A stretch of 64,000 nucleotides of DNA from Mycobacterium sp. ITM-2016-00316. Its GTDB lineage: Bacteria > Actinomycetota > Actinomycetes > Mycobacteriales > Mycobacteriaceae. The position numbers and the translations under genes are program-made. The stretch is taken from positions 5,766,001-5,830,000 of the forward strand of contig NZ_CP134398.1 of the NCBI RefSeq assembly GCF_002968335.2, given 5' to 3'. The notes under the pieces were generated by a model that was not told where the DNA came from, ran no database searches, and saw only the letters and a program-made list of their open reading frames with translations. This document shows, piece after piece, positions 48,429 through 57,451 of this stretch. Every line of letters starts with the position of its first letter. Position 1 is the stretch's first letter.

Positions 48429-49226
48429 TCACACTCCCAGTTCGGTGAGGATGTCCGACACCCGGCCGGCGGCGCGGGCGGTGGCCGCCCGCGCGCCTTC
48501 CTTGTCGATCCGGGGACCGACCAGCTCGATATCGAAGACCCCGCGGTAGCCGGCATCCAGAGCGTCTCCGATGATCCGTTGCAGCGGTATCACGCCGTCA
48601 CCCGGCACAGCCCGGCACGGTGCGCAACGGTCACCGAGCACATAGTCGCTGACCTGGATGAGGCCCGTCAGCGGCATCGCACGGCGGATCAGTTCACTCA
48701 GCCCGGCCTCGGCCCAGCAGGCGTGCACGTCGACGCACACGCCGATGCCGGCACCCGAGGCCAGGGTGATCGTGTCGGCGAGCGTGTGTGCGATGTGAAT
48801 GTCCGCGTTGAACGTCGATGCATTCTCGACCAGCAGCCGCACCCCCTCGGCGTCGGCCCGCGCTCTGCAGGGGGCGATGAGTTCGCCGAACCGCCGGGCA
48901 GCCAGCTCCCAGCTCAGCGCTCCCCTCGCTCCGGTCAACAGATAGATGTCGGGCCGTCCAAGAGCCACCGCGGCATCGATGACATCGTTGAGAGCCGTAG
49001 TGGCCCGCTCGTCGTCACGTTCCAGATCCGGTTGCACCGCGAAAGGGTGATTGATGCTGGTGATACTCACACCGGCCCCAGCGGCCTCCGCGACGGCACC
49101 CTTTTTCATCAGGATCGGAGAAACCAGCGTCGCGTGCTGCACACCGATGTCGAGGCAGTGTTGGAGGAACGCCGTTGTGCTCTCGTGCAGGAAGGCCACC
49201 TGATGCAGGCTGACGCGGGGATGCAC
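48429..49226 (-). CDS. Xylose-isomerase-like TIM barrel (AP_endonuc_2) protein
   Basis: This 265-residue protein has the sugar-phosphate isomerase/epimerase-type TIM barrel. It contains VRLLVENAS with a metal-binding Glu, GVCVDVHACWAEAG with Asp and His, LIQVSDYVLGDR and GVFDIELVGP. It probably isomerises or cleaves a hydroxylated intermediate in the pathway of this operon. The GTG start at 49226 lies 2 bp after the sulfotransferase stop, and the next gene begins 1 bp after its end. The substrate is unknown. Confidence 0.85.
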   Translation of the reverse strand: MHPRVSLHQVAFLHESTTAFLQHCLDIGVQHATLVSPILMKKGAVAEAAGAGVSITSINHPFAVQPDLERDDERATTALNDVIDAAVALGRPDIYLLTGARGALSWELAARRFGELIAPCRARADAEGVRLLVENASTFNADIHIAHTLADTITLASGAGIGVCVDVHACWAEAGLSELIRRAMPLTGLIQVSDYVLGDRCAPCRAVPGDGVIPLQRIIGDALDAGYRGVFDIELVGPRIDKEGARAATARAAGRVSDILTELGV

Positions 49227-49228
49227 GC

Positions 49229-50395
49229 TCAGCCCCGATTCTCCACCGCGACGCCGAAGCGTTCACGGAACGGCCTGAACTCCTCGTGCAGAGCGTCGAG
49301 ATCCTCCCCGATGTCGGTCAACAGCGCCGTCGAGTAGCGGAACTTTCCGTGCCGGTCGCCCTTGTTGTGCGCCAGGTAGTTCCGCATCGCCCGCTCCGCA
49401 GGCGACGTCAGTGTCCGGCCGGCGGAGCGGTAGCAGCGCCGGATCGTCTCGATCGGGTCGGCGACGAAATCCAGGTACCGGACGTGCAGGATGCGCGGGT
49501 CGTCGGCCAGCGGATGGGACATCGTGTTGGCGATGCTCGCCCGCGTCAGGTCCAGGTGCAACCTGGCGGTCGCCTTGAGGTCCACTGGGCCGGTGATGCC
49601 GTCCATGATGTCGGCCATCATCATGGTGCGCGATGCCGCGACCTGGACCGGGTCCCGGTGCAGCCAGACCAGGGTGGCGTCGGGATAGGCGTCGAAGAAC
49701 TCACGCAGCCGAAAGCCGTGGAATCCCTTGAGCACCCAGTGTTTCTCCGGCCTGCCGAACTGGCACTGCTGCAACATCATCCGGTGAATCCGGTACTGGG
49801 CCGCCGCATCGATGGGCAGGCCCTGCACCACCGTCGGCACCGGCACCCGCCACCACGCCGTCGGTGTCATCACCCGGAAATCGAACGCCCAGGTGCGTTC
49901 GTCCTCGGGCAGTCCGTCACCGAGCATGTCGTTGTAGGGGTGCGAATGCAGCCACTTCGGCAGCTTGGCGTTGATCTCACGCCAGTCCGCATCGGCACGC
50001 TCGCGGCGCGGATCATCCACTGCGGCAAGTCCGGGCGGACCTGACGGGTACATGACCTCCCAGAACCGCAGGGCGCGCGCCTCCGGATCGACGGCCATCA
50101 GTGCGTGCATCAGGGTGGTGCCGGTGCGCGGTTCGCCGGTCACGAACAGCGGTGCCGCGATCGCCTCCTCGGCGACCGGGTAGCGCCGGCGGTCCTCGAA
50201 GAGTTCCAGCCGCGAGGTGAGCAGGCCGGTGCAGACCGCCGCCGCGGCGTGCTGTCCGTCGCCATCCATACCGGCCGCGCCGAGATGCTCGACCGCGGTG
50301 GCGAATCGTTCGGGCAGCGTGTCATCGCCCCAGTCGGTGAGCCCTGTTCGGGCCTGCGCGTCGGCCAGTAATTCGGTGGCATTCAGGTCAGCCAT
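49229..50395 (-). CDS. Sulfotransferase family protein
   Basis: This 388-residue protein has the PAPS-binding motifs of sulfotransferases: the 5'-phosphosulfate loop FVTGEPRTGTTLMHALM and the 3'-phosphate region WLHRDPVQVAASR. The middle has KHWVLKGFHGFRLREFFDAY. It resembles the large mycobacterial group of Stf-like proteins, many with unknown acceptors. ATG 50395 overlaps the LLM gene by 8 bp. In an operon with an LLM oxidoreductase and TIM-barrel protein, it may modify a sterol- or lipid-like compound. Confidence 0.9.
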   Translation of the reverse strand: MADLNATELLADAQARTGLTDWGDDTLPERFATAVEHLGAAGMDGDGQHAAAAVCTGLLTSRLELFEDRRRYPVAEEAIAAPLFVTGEPRTGTTLMHALMAVDPEARALRFWEVMYPSGPPGLAAVDDPRRERADADWREINAKLPKWLHSHPYNDMLGDGLPEDERTWAFDFRVMTPTAWWRVPVPTVVQGLPIDAAAQYRIHRMMLQQCQFGRPEKHWVLKGFHGFRLREFFDAYPDATLVWLHRDPVQVAASRTMMMADIMDGITGPVDLKATARLHLDLTRASIANTMSHPLADDPRILHVRYLDFVADPIETIRRCYRSAGRTLTSPAERAMRNYLAHNKGDRHGKFRYSTALLTDIGEDLDALHEEFRPFRERFGVAVENRG

Positions 50396-51515
50396 GTGCC
50401 GCACCCACCAGTCGCAGTATCTCGTCTTCGGTCTCACGCACCTTGTCGGCGGACCGCGCACTGAACCGCAGCCCGGCCATGCTGCCGTACTCCATCAGCT
50501 TGAACACCCGCATGCCGGCATCGCAGAACCCTTTCACTTGGTGCGCGACCTGTTTCGGGGTTCCGCACGGGAAGATGTCGGTGATGGCCCGGGTGTCGAC
50601 CTGCTCGCAGAATCTGATGATCTTGTCCCGGGAAAGTTGGACGGGATCGAAGTCCTGCACGCCGCGCCACTGCGGTCCCATCGGATGTTCGTAGCCGAAG
50701 CGGCGCAGGTCCTCGGCGGTGATCAACAGGATGATCGCCTTCACCAGTGGCGCTTTCAGCATGTCAGCGATCTCGTCGTCGTCACCGATGAGGCAGATCT
50801 GGGTCACCGCGGGGGTGATGGCCGCCGGGTCGCGGCCGGCGCGCTCGGCCGCCTCACGCACGATGGTCAGCTTCTGGTGGTAGTCCTCGGGAGTGTAGGC
50901 GCCGTTGGGCCACCAGCCGTCGGCGTGCCGGCCGGTGATGCGCAGCATCCGTGGCCCGGCCGCCCCGATCCAGATCGGCGGATGCTTCCCGTCGTAGGGC
51001 TCGGTGTCCAGCCGCGCGTGCTCGAGGCGGTGAAATCGACCCTCGAAGTCGACGGGTCCGTCACTGTCCCAGAGCATCTTGATGACTTCGATGGCCTCTT
51101 CGAATCGGGCCACCGGTTTCTCGAAGTCGAACCCGTACGGCACCGTGTTCTCCAGTTCGCCCGAGCCCAGCCCCAGCACGAACCGTCCCCGGGATAGGTG
51201 GTCGAGGGTGAGCGCCGACTGGGCCAGCATGGCCGGGTGCCGGCGCACGGTGTCCACTACCGTGGTGACGATCGGGGTGGTGCGGGTCAGTACCGCGGCG
51301 GCGGCCGCCACCGCCATCCCGTCGAGGTGTCGGTGCGGCGACGGTGACACGGTCGCGAGATCGGTGAACTCCGGTGTCCAGATCGACTCGGGCCAGAAGC
51401 TGACCATGTGGTCGGGCAGCCAGATCGAGTGGTAGCGGCCCGAGTCGTACTGCGCGAGCATGTCGAGCCCGAGCGGCAACGTGGTACGCAGAAAGGCGGC
51501 GGGCTGGACGTTCAC
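50388..51515 (-). CDS. LLM-class (luciferase-like, probably F420-dependent) oxidoreductase
   Basis: This 375-residue protein is a luciferase-like TIM barrel. It has SIWLPDHMVSFWPE, TTVVDTVRRHPAMLAQSALTL, RGRFVLGLGSGELENTVPYG and the PPIWIGAAGPRMLRITGRHA region. These match F420-dependent reductase/dehydrogenase members. The GTG at 51515 overlaps the TetR stop by 4 bp. It is the second gene of the operon. It probably oxidises or reduces an intermediate of the same pathway as the sulfotransferase and the TIM-barrel protein. Confidence 0.9.
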   Translation of the reverse strand: MNVQPAAFLRTTLPLGLDMLAQYDSGRYHSIWLPDHMVSFWPESIWTPEFTDLATVSPSPHRHLDGMAVAAAAAVLTRTTPIVTTVVDTVRRHPAMLAQSALTLDHLSRGRFVLGLGSGELENTVPYGFDFEKPVARFEEAIEVIKMLWDSDGPVDFEGRFHRLEHARLDTEPYDGKHPPIWIGAAGPRMLRITGRHADGWWPNGAYTPEDYHQKLTIVREAAERAGRDPAAITPAVTQICLIGDDDEIADMLKAPLVKAIILLITAEDLRRFGYEHPMGPQWRGVQDFDPVQLSRDKIIRFCEQVDTRAITDIFPCGTPKQVAHQVKGFCDAGMRVFKLMEYGSMAGLRFSARSADKVRETEDEILRLVGAAHG

Positions 51516-52162
51516 GTGAGCATCCCCTCCAGGCCGGCGATGACAACGGCAAGGCTGAACTCGAACTGTGCAGTGCCGTCCTGATCCGCGCCGGTGGATT
51601 CGATGACCTGGCGCAGTATCGAAAAGTCCTTGTCTGCAGCATGTTCGAGGGCATCGGCGATCTCCGGCACGTTCGGGTGGACCCCGCTCTGGGCTGCCAG
51701 CACCGCGGCCCGTCCGGAGGTGTACGCCGTGTCACTGATCTGGGTGAGTGCGCGGCCGGCCTGGACGGCGTCGAAACCGGCGTCGACGAGGGCCTGCAGC
51801 AGGGTTTCGACGGGCGCCAGCGCCGTGAGCCCGGACGCGGCGGGCAGATGAAAGGAGGCGGCCAGCACGCCGACCTTGAGATAGGCGTCGCGGATCGCGC
51901 CTGCGAAGGAGCGCGCCACCACCCGCCAGTCGCCGTCGGCGGGCAACTCCACTCGCCGCAGTTCTGATTCGAAGACGTCCAGCGCGACAAGACCACGCAG
52001 ACCTTCCCGGTCACCCACGTGATAGTTGAGCGCCTTCGGGTCCACGCCGAGGACCCCGGCGACCGCCTGCATGGTCAACCCCTCGGGCGGTAGATCGCGT
52101 GCGGCCGAGACGATCCGCTCCCGGCTGATCTGCCGGGGTCTGCCACGCTGCCGATTCGTCAC
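51512..52162 (-). CDS. TetR family regulator, related to the one at 43926
   Basis: This 216-residue protein starts with QRGRPRQISRERIVSAARDL and the helix-turn-helix LTMQAVAGVLGVDPKALNYH, very similar to the TetR at 43926. It begins at a GTG (52162) and overlaps the LLM gene by 4 bp. An inverted repeat lies 21 bp away, before the divergent molybdopterin oxidoreductase gene, so it should regulate its own operon and that gene. The C-terminal domain is of the same TetR type; the ligand is unknown. Confidence 0.9.
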   Translation of the reverse strand: MTNRQRGRPRQISRERIVSAARDLPPEGLTMQAVAGVLGVDPKALNYHVGDREGLRGLVALDVFESELRRVELPADGDWRVVARSFAGAIRDAYLKVGVLAASFHLPAASGLTALAPVETLLQALVDAGFDAVQAGRALTQISDTAYTSGRAAVLAAQSGVHPNVPEIADALEHAADKDFSILRQVIESTGADQDGTAQFEFSLAVVIAGLEGMLT

Positions 52163-52182
52163 GGTCCGAGTCTAGTATTTTT

Positions 52183-52194
52183 TCCCGTTCGGGA
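52183..52194. promoter_or_regulatory. TetR operator-like inverted repeat
   Basis: TCCCG and CGGGA around a TT centre form a 12-bp inverted repeat next to a T-run in the 34-bp divergent region. The overall plan (T-run, CC, palindrome) resembles the operator at 44605, as expected for related TetR proteins. It is very close to the molybdopterin gene start. Confidence 0.5.
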
Positions 52195-52196
52195 GT

Positions 52197-54419
52197 ATGA
52201 ATATCAGCGTGTCCATCCAGACCACGACGCGACCCGGCATCTGCCGGATCTGTTCGGCGCACTGTGGCGTGCTGGCCACGGTCACCGACGGCAAGCTGAC
52301 AAAGGTGGCCGGCGATCCGGACAACCCGATGTTCAAGGGCTATACGTGCGCCAAGGGTCGCGCCCTGCCCGAGATCCACAACAACCCGAGCCGGCTCCTG
52401 CACAGCCAGAAACGACAGTTCGACGGCACCTACCAGCCGATCGAGGCCGAACTGGCGATGGACGAGATCGCCACACGGTTGCAGCAGCTGATCGACGCGC
52501 ACGGACCACGTTCGGTGGCCATCTATCTCGGCACCAACGGTCTGCCCTACCCCGCGTCGGCATTGATGGCCAACGCCTTCATCCGGGGTATCGAGTCCCC
52601 GATGTTCTTCACCGCCAACACGATCGACCAGCCCGGTAAACAGATCGCGCTCGCCGCGCACGGACACTGGCTCGGCGGTGATGTCGACTTCCATGAGGCC
52701 GACAGCTGGATGCTCATCGGTACCAACCCGCTGGTGTCCAAGGCCATCGGCATCCCCGGCCAGAACCCCGGACAGGGGTTGCGCAGTGCCCTGGCCCGCG
52801 GCATGAAGCTGATCGTCATCGATCCGCGCCGCTCGCAAACCGCGGCGCGCGCCACTGTTCACCTGCAGCCGCGCCCGGGCGAAGACGTGACCATCGTCGC
52901 GGGCATCATCAACTTCGTCATCTCCGAAGGACTCTGCGACACTGCGTTCCTGACCGACAACGTCACCGGATTCGACGAACTGGCCGCGGCGGTATCGGGT
53001 TTCACCCCGGAGTACGTGGCCGAGCGTGCCGACGTCCCGATGGCGCAATTCATCGCTGCGGCAACCATCTTCGCGACCCACGGGACGCGGCGCGGCATGG
53101 TCAACGCGGGTACCGGCGCCAATTTCGCCGCGCACGGCAGCCTGCTGGAGTACCTATGCCTGTGCCTCACCACGATCTGTGGGCGGTGGCAGCGGGCCGG
53201 ACAGCCGGTGGTCCGCCCGAACACCTTGATGCCCGCGTTCACCGCGAAAGCCCAGCCCCATCCGCCGTACGAAGGCTGGGGATACGGTGAGCGGTTGCGG
53301 GTGCGGGGGCTGACCGACACCGTGGCCGGGATGCCGACCGCGGCACTGGCCGACGAGATTCTGCTGGAGGGCGAGGGTCAGGTGAAGGCGCTGATCTGCA
53401 TCGGGGGCAACCCGATGGCGGCCTGGCCGGATCAGCGAAAGACGTTGCGTGCACTTGAAAGTCTGGATCTACTGGTCACTCTCGACACCGAGATGTCGCT
53501 CACCTCGCGGCTGGCCGACTATGTCATCGCGCCCAAGATGCAGATGGAAACACCCGCGATGACGATGGGCAGCGAACTGATCAAGTACTACACGAGCGGT
53601 ACCGGCATCCCCGCGGCGTACGGGCAGTACGTGCCGCGGCTCGTCGAGCCACCGGAAGGCTCGGATCTGACCGAGGAGTGGCAGTTCTTCCTCGGCCTCA
53701 CCAAGCGCATGCACCTCGACCTGTGGTTCGTGAACTTCTTCGGCGGCGGTGGCGGGCGTTTCATGGAGTCGCCGCCCGTGGTCATCAACATGAACGCCGA
53801 CACCGCGCTCACCACCGAAGAGCTGTTCGCCCAGATGTGCGCGACCTCGCGCATCCCCTTCGACGTCGTGGCCGGCCATCCGCACGGCAAGATCTTCGAC
53901 GTCGACGAGGTGGTCGCCGAGCGGGACACCGACTGCGACGCACGCCTCGACGTCGGCAACGCCGTCCTGCTCGGCGTGCTGGCCGAGGCGCTGGCCGAGG
54001 ATTTCGCCGTCGCGCAGGACACCGCCGAGTATCCGTTGCGGCTGATCCCGCGCCGGCACGGGAGTTTCATGAACTCCTCGGGCACCAACCTTGCCGCACT
54101 GAACCGCGGCAAGCCCTACAACCCGGCCTATATGCATCCCGCGGCCATCGCCGCGCTGGGGCTGCGCTCCGGTGATCTCGTCACCGTCACCTCCCCGCAC
54201 GACAGCATCCCGAGCGTGGTCGAGGCCGATGACAGCCTGCGCCCCGATGTCATCGCCATGCATCACGCGTTCGGCGGGCTACCGAGCGAAGATGGTGAAG
54301 TCCGCTCGCGCGGAAGCAATGTCGGCCGTCTGGTGCCGACCGATACCGAGTATGACCCGATCACGGGGCTTCCCCGCCAGGGGAACATCCCGGTGAAGGT
54401 GACCGCGAGGGTCAGCTAG
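52197..54419 (+). CDS. Molybdopterin-dependent oxidoreductase with N-terminal 4Fe-4S site
   Basis: This 740-residue protein has the N-terminal 4Fe-4S ligands Cys16, Cys19, Cys23 and Cys51 (CRICSAHCG, TCAKG) and the bis-MGD enzyme layout, with NTIDQPGKQIA where the Mo ligand region lies and a C-terminal molybdopterin dinucleotide-binding domain (FMNSSGTNLAALNRGKPYNP, LRSGDLVTVTSPHDS). The Mo ligand is not a clear Cys or Sec and may be Asp. No Tat signal is seen, so it is cytoplasmic. The start is ATG 52197, with GTG 52209 as an alternative. Divergent from the TetR/LLM operon. Confidence 0.88.
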   Translation: MNISVSIQTTTRPGICRICSAHCGVLATVTDGKLTKVAGDPDNPMFKGYTCAKGRALPEIHNNPSRLLHSQKRQFDGTYQPIEAELAMDEIATRLQQLIDAHGPRSVAIYLGTNGLPYPASALMANAFIRGIESPMFFTANTIDQPGKQIALAAHGHWLGGDVDFHEADSWMLIGTNPLVSKAIGIPGQNPGQGLRSALARGMKLIVIDPRRSQTAARATVHLQPRPGEDVTIVAGIINFVISEGLCDTAFLTDNVTGFDELAAAVSGFTPEYVAERADVPMAQFIAAATIFATHGTRRGMVNAGTGANFAAHGSLLEYLCLCLTTICGRWQRAGQPVVRPNTLMPAFTAKAQPHPPYEGWGYGERLRVRGLTDTVAGMPTAALADEILLEGEGQVKALICIGGNPMAAWPDQRKTLRALESLDLLVTLDTEMSLTSRLADYVIAPKMQMETPAMTMGSELIKYYTSGTGIPAAYGQYVPRLVEPPEGSDLTEEWQFFLGLTKRMHLDLWFVNFFGGGGGRFMESPPVVINMNADTALTTEELFAQMCATSRIPFDVVAGHPHGKIFDVDEVVAERDTDCDARLDVGNAVLLGVLAEALAEDFAVAQDTAEYPLRLIPRRHGSFMNSSGTNLAALNRGKPYNPAYMHPAAIAALGLRSGDLVTVTSPHDSIPSVVEADDSLRPDVIAMHHAFGGLPSEDGEVRSRGSNVGRLVPTDTEYDPITGLPRQGNIPVKVTARVS

Positions 54420-54618
54420 CCGCGACGGAGGCGCCGCAGATGCCGCACGCCTCGAACTGCCGGCGCTTCCAGCGCGCGATCGGGACGAAGAACAACGTGA
54501 ACTGGTTGAACTGCCGCAGCAGCATCCACTGGGTGGTGTTGTGACAGCGCGAGCAGGTCCGCACATCTCCGGGGCCGAGGGGCTTCTGCTTGGTGCCGAA
54601 GCCGAACAGGAAGAACAT
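54412..54618 (-). CDS. Small zinc-ribbon protein
   Basis: This 68-residue protein has two CxxC pairs (TCSRCHNTTQW and ACGICGAS) forming a zinc ribbon, around a hydrophobic LLRQFNQFTLFFVPIARWKRR segment. This is the pattern of zinc-ribbon_15 proteins of unknown function. It may be membrane-associated through the central stretch. ATG 54618 gives MFFLFGFGTK. The 3' end overlaps the molybdopterin gene by 8 bp. It lies downstream of the acyltransferase gene. Confidence 0.8.
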   Translation of the reverse strand: MFFLFGFGTKQKPLGPGDVRTCSRCHNTTQWMLLRQFNQFTLFFVPIARWKRRQFEACGICGASVAAS

Positions 54619-54644
54619 GCCACCAGCGTAGAGACGCGTGACGC

Positions 54645-55304
54645 TCAGGCTGCCGGGACGGGTACGGCGAGCGTCGTGATGCGCCGCTGGACCTCGTCGA
54701 GAAGTTCAGGGATGGAGGGGAATTCGTCGGGGTGGATGGGATCGCCGAACAGCACGTGCACGGTGTGCCCGAGGACCGGGAACCGGCGACCCAGCGGCAG
54801 CACCTTGTTGGCGTTGACCAGACGGACCGGGATGATCGGCACACCCGTGCGCTTGGACAGCACCGCGACACCCGGCCGGTAGGGCGCGGTCTCGCCGGGC
54901 CGCACGCACTTCTGCTCGGGGAAAATCCCGACCAGCGCGCCGTCTTCCAGAGCGTCCGTGGCACTTTCCATGGCCTGCTTGCCGGAGTCGGAGTCACCTC
55001 GGACCACCGGAATCTGCCCCAGCACCTCCACCAGCCAACGGGTGAACGGTGATTTCCACAACTCGGCCATCGCCATGGCGATGGCCTCTCGGCGCAGCGC
55101 CCCGAGGATGAAGAAGACGTCGACCATCGAGGTGTGGTTGGCGGCCAGGATCACCGCGCCCTTGTCGGGCACGATATCGGCGTTCACGATTTCGGTCCTG
55201 ATGATGCGGGTGAAACCCAGCGTCCACAGCATCAGCCGAATGGTCCACGTCAGCAGCCACGCGCGCTTGCCGAGTCCGCGCGCACGAGGACGTCTCAGTC
55301 GCAT
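54645..55304 (-). CDS. 1-acylglycerol-3-phosphate O-acyltransferase (PlsC-like)
   Basis: This 219-residue protein has the acyltransferase motifs: ILAANHTSMVD with the catalytic HxxxxD, the substrate-binding motif FPEQKCVRPG (a variant of FPEGTRS), and GVPIIPVRLV. A hydrophobic N-terminal stretch (WLLTWTIRLMLWTLGF) would place it at the membrane. It should acylate lysophosphatidic acid or a related acceptor. ATG 55304 overlaps the MFS stop by 10 bp, so the two are co-transcribed. A link between the exporter and lipid remodelling is possible. Confidence 0.9.
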   Translation of the reverse strand: MRLRRPRARGLGKRAWLLTWTIRLMLWTLGFTRIIRTEIVNADIVPDKGAVILAANHTSMVDVFFILGALRREAIAMAMAELWKSPFTRWLVEVLGQIPVVRGDSDSGKQAMESATDALEDGALVGIFPEQKCVRPGETAPYRPGVAVLSKRTGVPIIPVRLVNANKVLPLGRRFPVLGHTVHVLFGDPIHPDEFPSIPELLDEVQRRITTLAVPVPAA

Positions 55305-56737
55305 TGCTCCATCGTCGCATCCGGTTGTGGGATGAAGATCGCGATGACGGTGCACAGCACGGCCGCACCCAGTCCGAACAGGAAGGCCGACTGGAAGCCG
55401 TCCGTGCTGGGCACGGGCACGCCGCCGACGTCCACGGTGTAGCGGGCCAGCACGGCGGCGATGACGGCGGCCGCGGTGGCGGTTCCCAACGAGCGCATCA
55501 GGGTGTTGAGGCCGTTGGCAGCACCGGTCTCCGAGGCCGGAACGGCCCGCATGATCAGCGTCGGCATCGCCGCGTAGCCGAGCCCGATACCGATACCGAT
55601 CAGCACGTTGATGATGAGGATGTGACCGGCGTGCAAGTCGGAGAACAGCGCGACCAGGTATCCCGTCCCCATGATGGCCGCGCCGGCGACCAACAGCGGC
55701 TTGGGTCCCCACACCCGTCCGAGGCGGCCGGCCAGTGGTGACATGACGAGCATCGCCAGCCCGGCCGGCATCAGGAACAGACTGGCCTGCAGCAGCGGCA
55801 TGCCCAGTCCGCCCGCCTCTTTCGGCAGCTCGAGGAGTTGCGGGAAGGCGATCTGCGAGGAGAACAGCGCGAAACCCATCGCGATCGAGGCGAGGTTGGT
55901 CAGCAGCACCGGGCCGCGGGCGCTCACCCGCAGATCGACGAGTGGCTCGTGGATGCGCAGTTCCAGCCAGCCCCAGATCAGCAGCACGACCACGCCGCCG
56001 AGCAGGAAGCCCACCGTCCGCGTAGAGGTCCAGCCCCAGTCGTTACCCCGGGAGATGGCCAGCAGCACACCCGACAGACCGACGGCGAGGCCGATGATGC
56101 CGATCACGTCGACCCGGCCACCGACGCGCAATCTGCTCTCCGGCACCAGGAACGCCATCAGGACGAACGCGATCAAGCCCAGACCCGCGGCGACCCAGAA
56201 GAGGGCATGCCAGTCGAAATGTTCGGTGACGAAGGCACTGATCGGCAGCCCGAGCGCACCACCGACACCCAGAGTGGCGCTGACCAAGGCGATGGCCGAG
56301 CCGAGTCGGTCAGCGGGAAGTGTGTCGCGCAGGATCGCGATGCCCAGGGGGATGACACCCATGCCCACCCCCTGCAGGCCACGTCCCGCGATCAACGGGG
56401 CCACCGTCGGCGACAGCGCAGCGACCACCGAGCCGAGCATCAGGACGCCGAGCAGCACGAGCGCGACACGGCGTTTGCCGTACATGTCGCCCAACTTCCC
56501 CGAGATGGGCGTGCAGATCGCCGCCACCAGCAAGGTGATCGTGATGACCCATGCGGTGTCGCTGCTGGATGCGTTCAGCAGCAGCGGCAGCTCGCCCTGG
56601 ATCGGGATGAGGATGGTCTGGGTGAACGCCGCACACATGCCGGCGAAGGCCAGCACCGACACCACTGCGCCGGTCCGCACGGGCCGCGTGGGAGCGCCGG
56701 ATTGCGGGCCGATCGCGGTCGGGGTGTCGACTGTCAT
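55295..56737 (-). CDS. DHA2-type MFS drug exporter
   Basis: This 480-residue protein has about 14 membrane helices, the DHA2 plan. Motifs are TPISGKLGDMYGKRRVALV (motif A, D..GRR-like) and GRGLQGVGMGVIPLGIAILRDT (motif C region, typical of drug antiporters). It probably exports drugs or lipids with proton exchange. ATG 56737 follows AAGGTGG. It is divergent from the TetR gene at 56855, which probably represses it. It is co-transcribed with the PlsC-like gene. Confidence 0.9.
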   Translation of the reverse strand: MTVDTPTAIGPQSGAPTRPVRTGAVVSVLAFAGMCAAFTQTILIPIQGELPLLLNASSSDTAWVITITLLVAAICTPISGKLGDMYGKRRVALVLLGVLMLGSVVAALSPTVAPLIAGRGLQGVGMGVIPLGIAILRDTLPADRLGSAIALVSATLGVGGALGLPISAFVTEHFDWHALFWVAAGLGLIAFVLMAFLVPESRLRVGGRVDVIGIIGLAVGLSGVLLAISRGNDWGWTSTRTVGFLLGGVVVLLIWGWLELRIHEPLVDLRVSARGPVLLTNLASIAMGFALFSSQIAFPQLLELPKEAGGLGMPLLQASLFLMPAGLAMLVMSPLAGRLGRVWGPKPLLVAGAAIMGTGYLVALFSDLHAGHILIINVLIGIGIGLGYAAMPTLIMRAVPASETGAANGLNTLMRSLGTATAAAVIAAVLARYTVDVGGVPVPSTDGFQSAFLFGLGAAVLCTVIAIFIPQPDATMEQCD

Positions 56738-56854
56738 CAACCCACCTTTCGTCTCACTACCCGAACCACCGTACCGGGCGCTGAGACTCAGTATCAAGCT
56801 GAAGTCGAAGTGTCGTTTCTGACATTCAGCGTCAGTTTCGGTTATTCTGGGCCG

Positions 56855-57445
56855 ATGACCGCAGGAGTGCGCGAGCGTGCGCGACTCGCACTACGCACCG
56901 AGATCGCGCAGGCGATCAGCATCGTGTTCGCCGAACGAGGCTTCGACGAGGTGACCGTCGAAGAGGCGGCCGGCGAGGTCGGTATCTCCCGAGCGACGTT
57001 CTTTCGCTATTTCGGCTCCAAGGAGGACGCGGTCCTGGCCGCCATCGAAGCATCGTCCATCGACTACGCCGCGCACGTGGAGTCCCTGCCCGCCGTCGAC
57101 GGCGAGAATCCGTGGCAGCTGCTTCACCGCGCCTTCAAGCACGCCCTCTCCCAGCGAGACGAACACTCCGAGCTTGAGCGCTCCCGGGTACGGATGATCA
57201 ATTCCACCGTCTCGCTGCGCACCCGGATGGCGCAGCGCCGTTTCGCGCACGAGGATGCCCTCACCCCGATCCTCGCCGCGCGGATCGACGCGCCCGAGGC
57301 CGCGCGCACCATCGCCGTCACGGCGTTCGCGGCGTTGGACCTCGCCTGGCGGCGCTGGGCGGCCGGCGAGGAAGCGACCATCTCAGCGTCTCTCGACCAT
57401 GTCTTCGCTCAACTGTTGTCCGCGAATACCCTTGCTGTCCGCTGA
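56855..57445 (+). CDS. TetR family regulator of the exporter
   Basis: This 196-residue regulator has a TetR domain (ISIVFAERGFDEVTVEEAAG, EVGISRATFFRYFGSKED) and a helical C-terminus. ATG 56855 lies 117 bp from the divergent MFS start. In this region CTGAC and GTCAG (56820-56836) form a weak inverted repeat that could be its operator. It probably represses the MFS/acyltransferase operon. Its stop lies 6 bp from the 3' end of the response-regulator gene, which converges on it. Confidence 0.9.
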   Translation: MTAGVRERARLALRTEIAQAISIVFAERGFDEVTVEEAAGEVGISRATFFRYFGSKEDAVLAAIEASSIDYAAHVESLPAVDGENPWQLLHRAFKHALSQRDEHSELERSRVRMINSTVSLRTRMAQRRFAHEDALTPILAARIDAPEAARTIAVTAFAALDLAWRRWAAGEEATISASLDHVFAQLLSANTLAVR

Positions 57446-57451
57446 TTCTCA

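Noticed and set aside
55838..56854. Upstream extension of the TetR frame over the MFS gene
   Set aside because: It is antisense to a clear 14-helix exporter. The TetR protein starts at ATG 56855.
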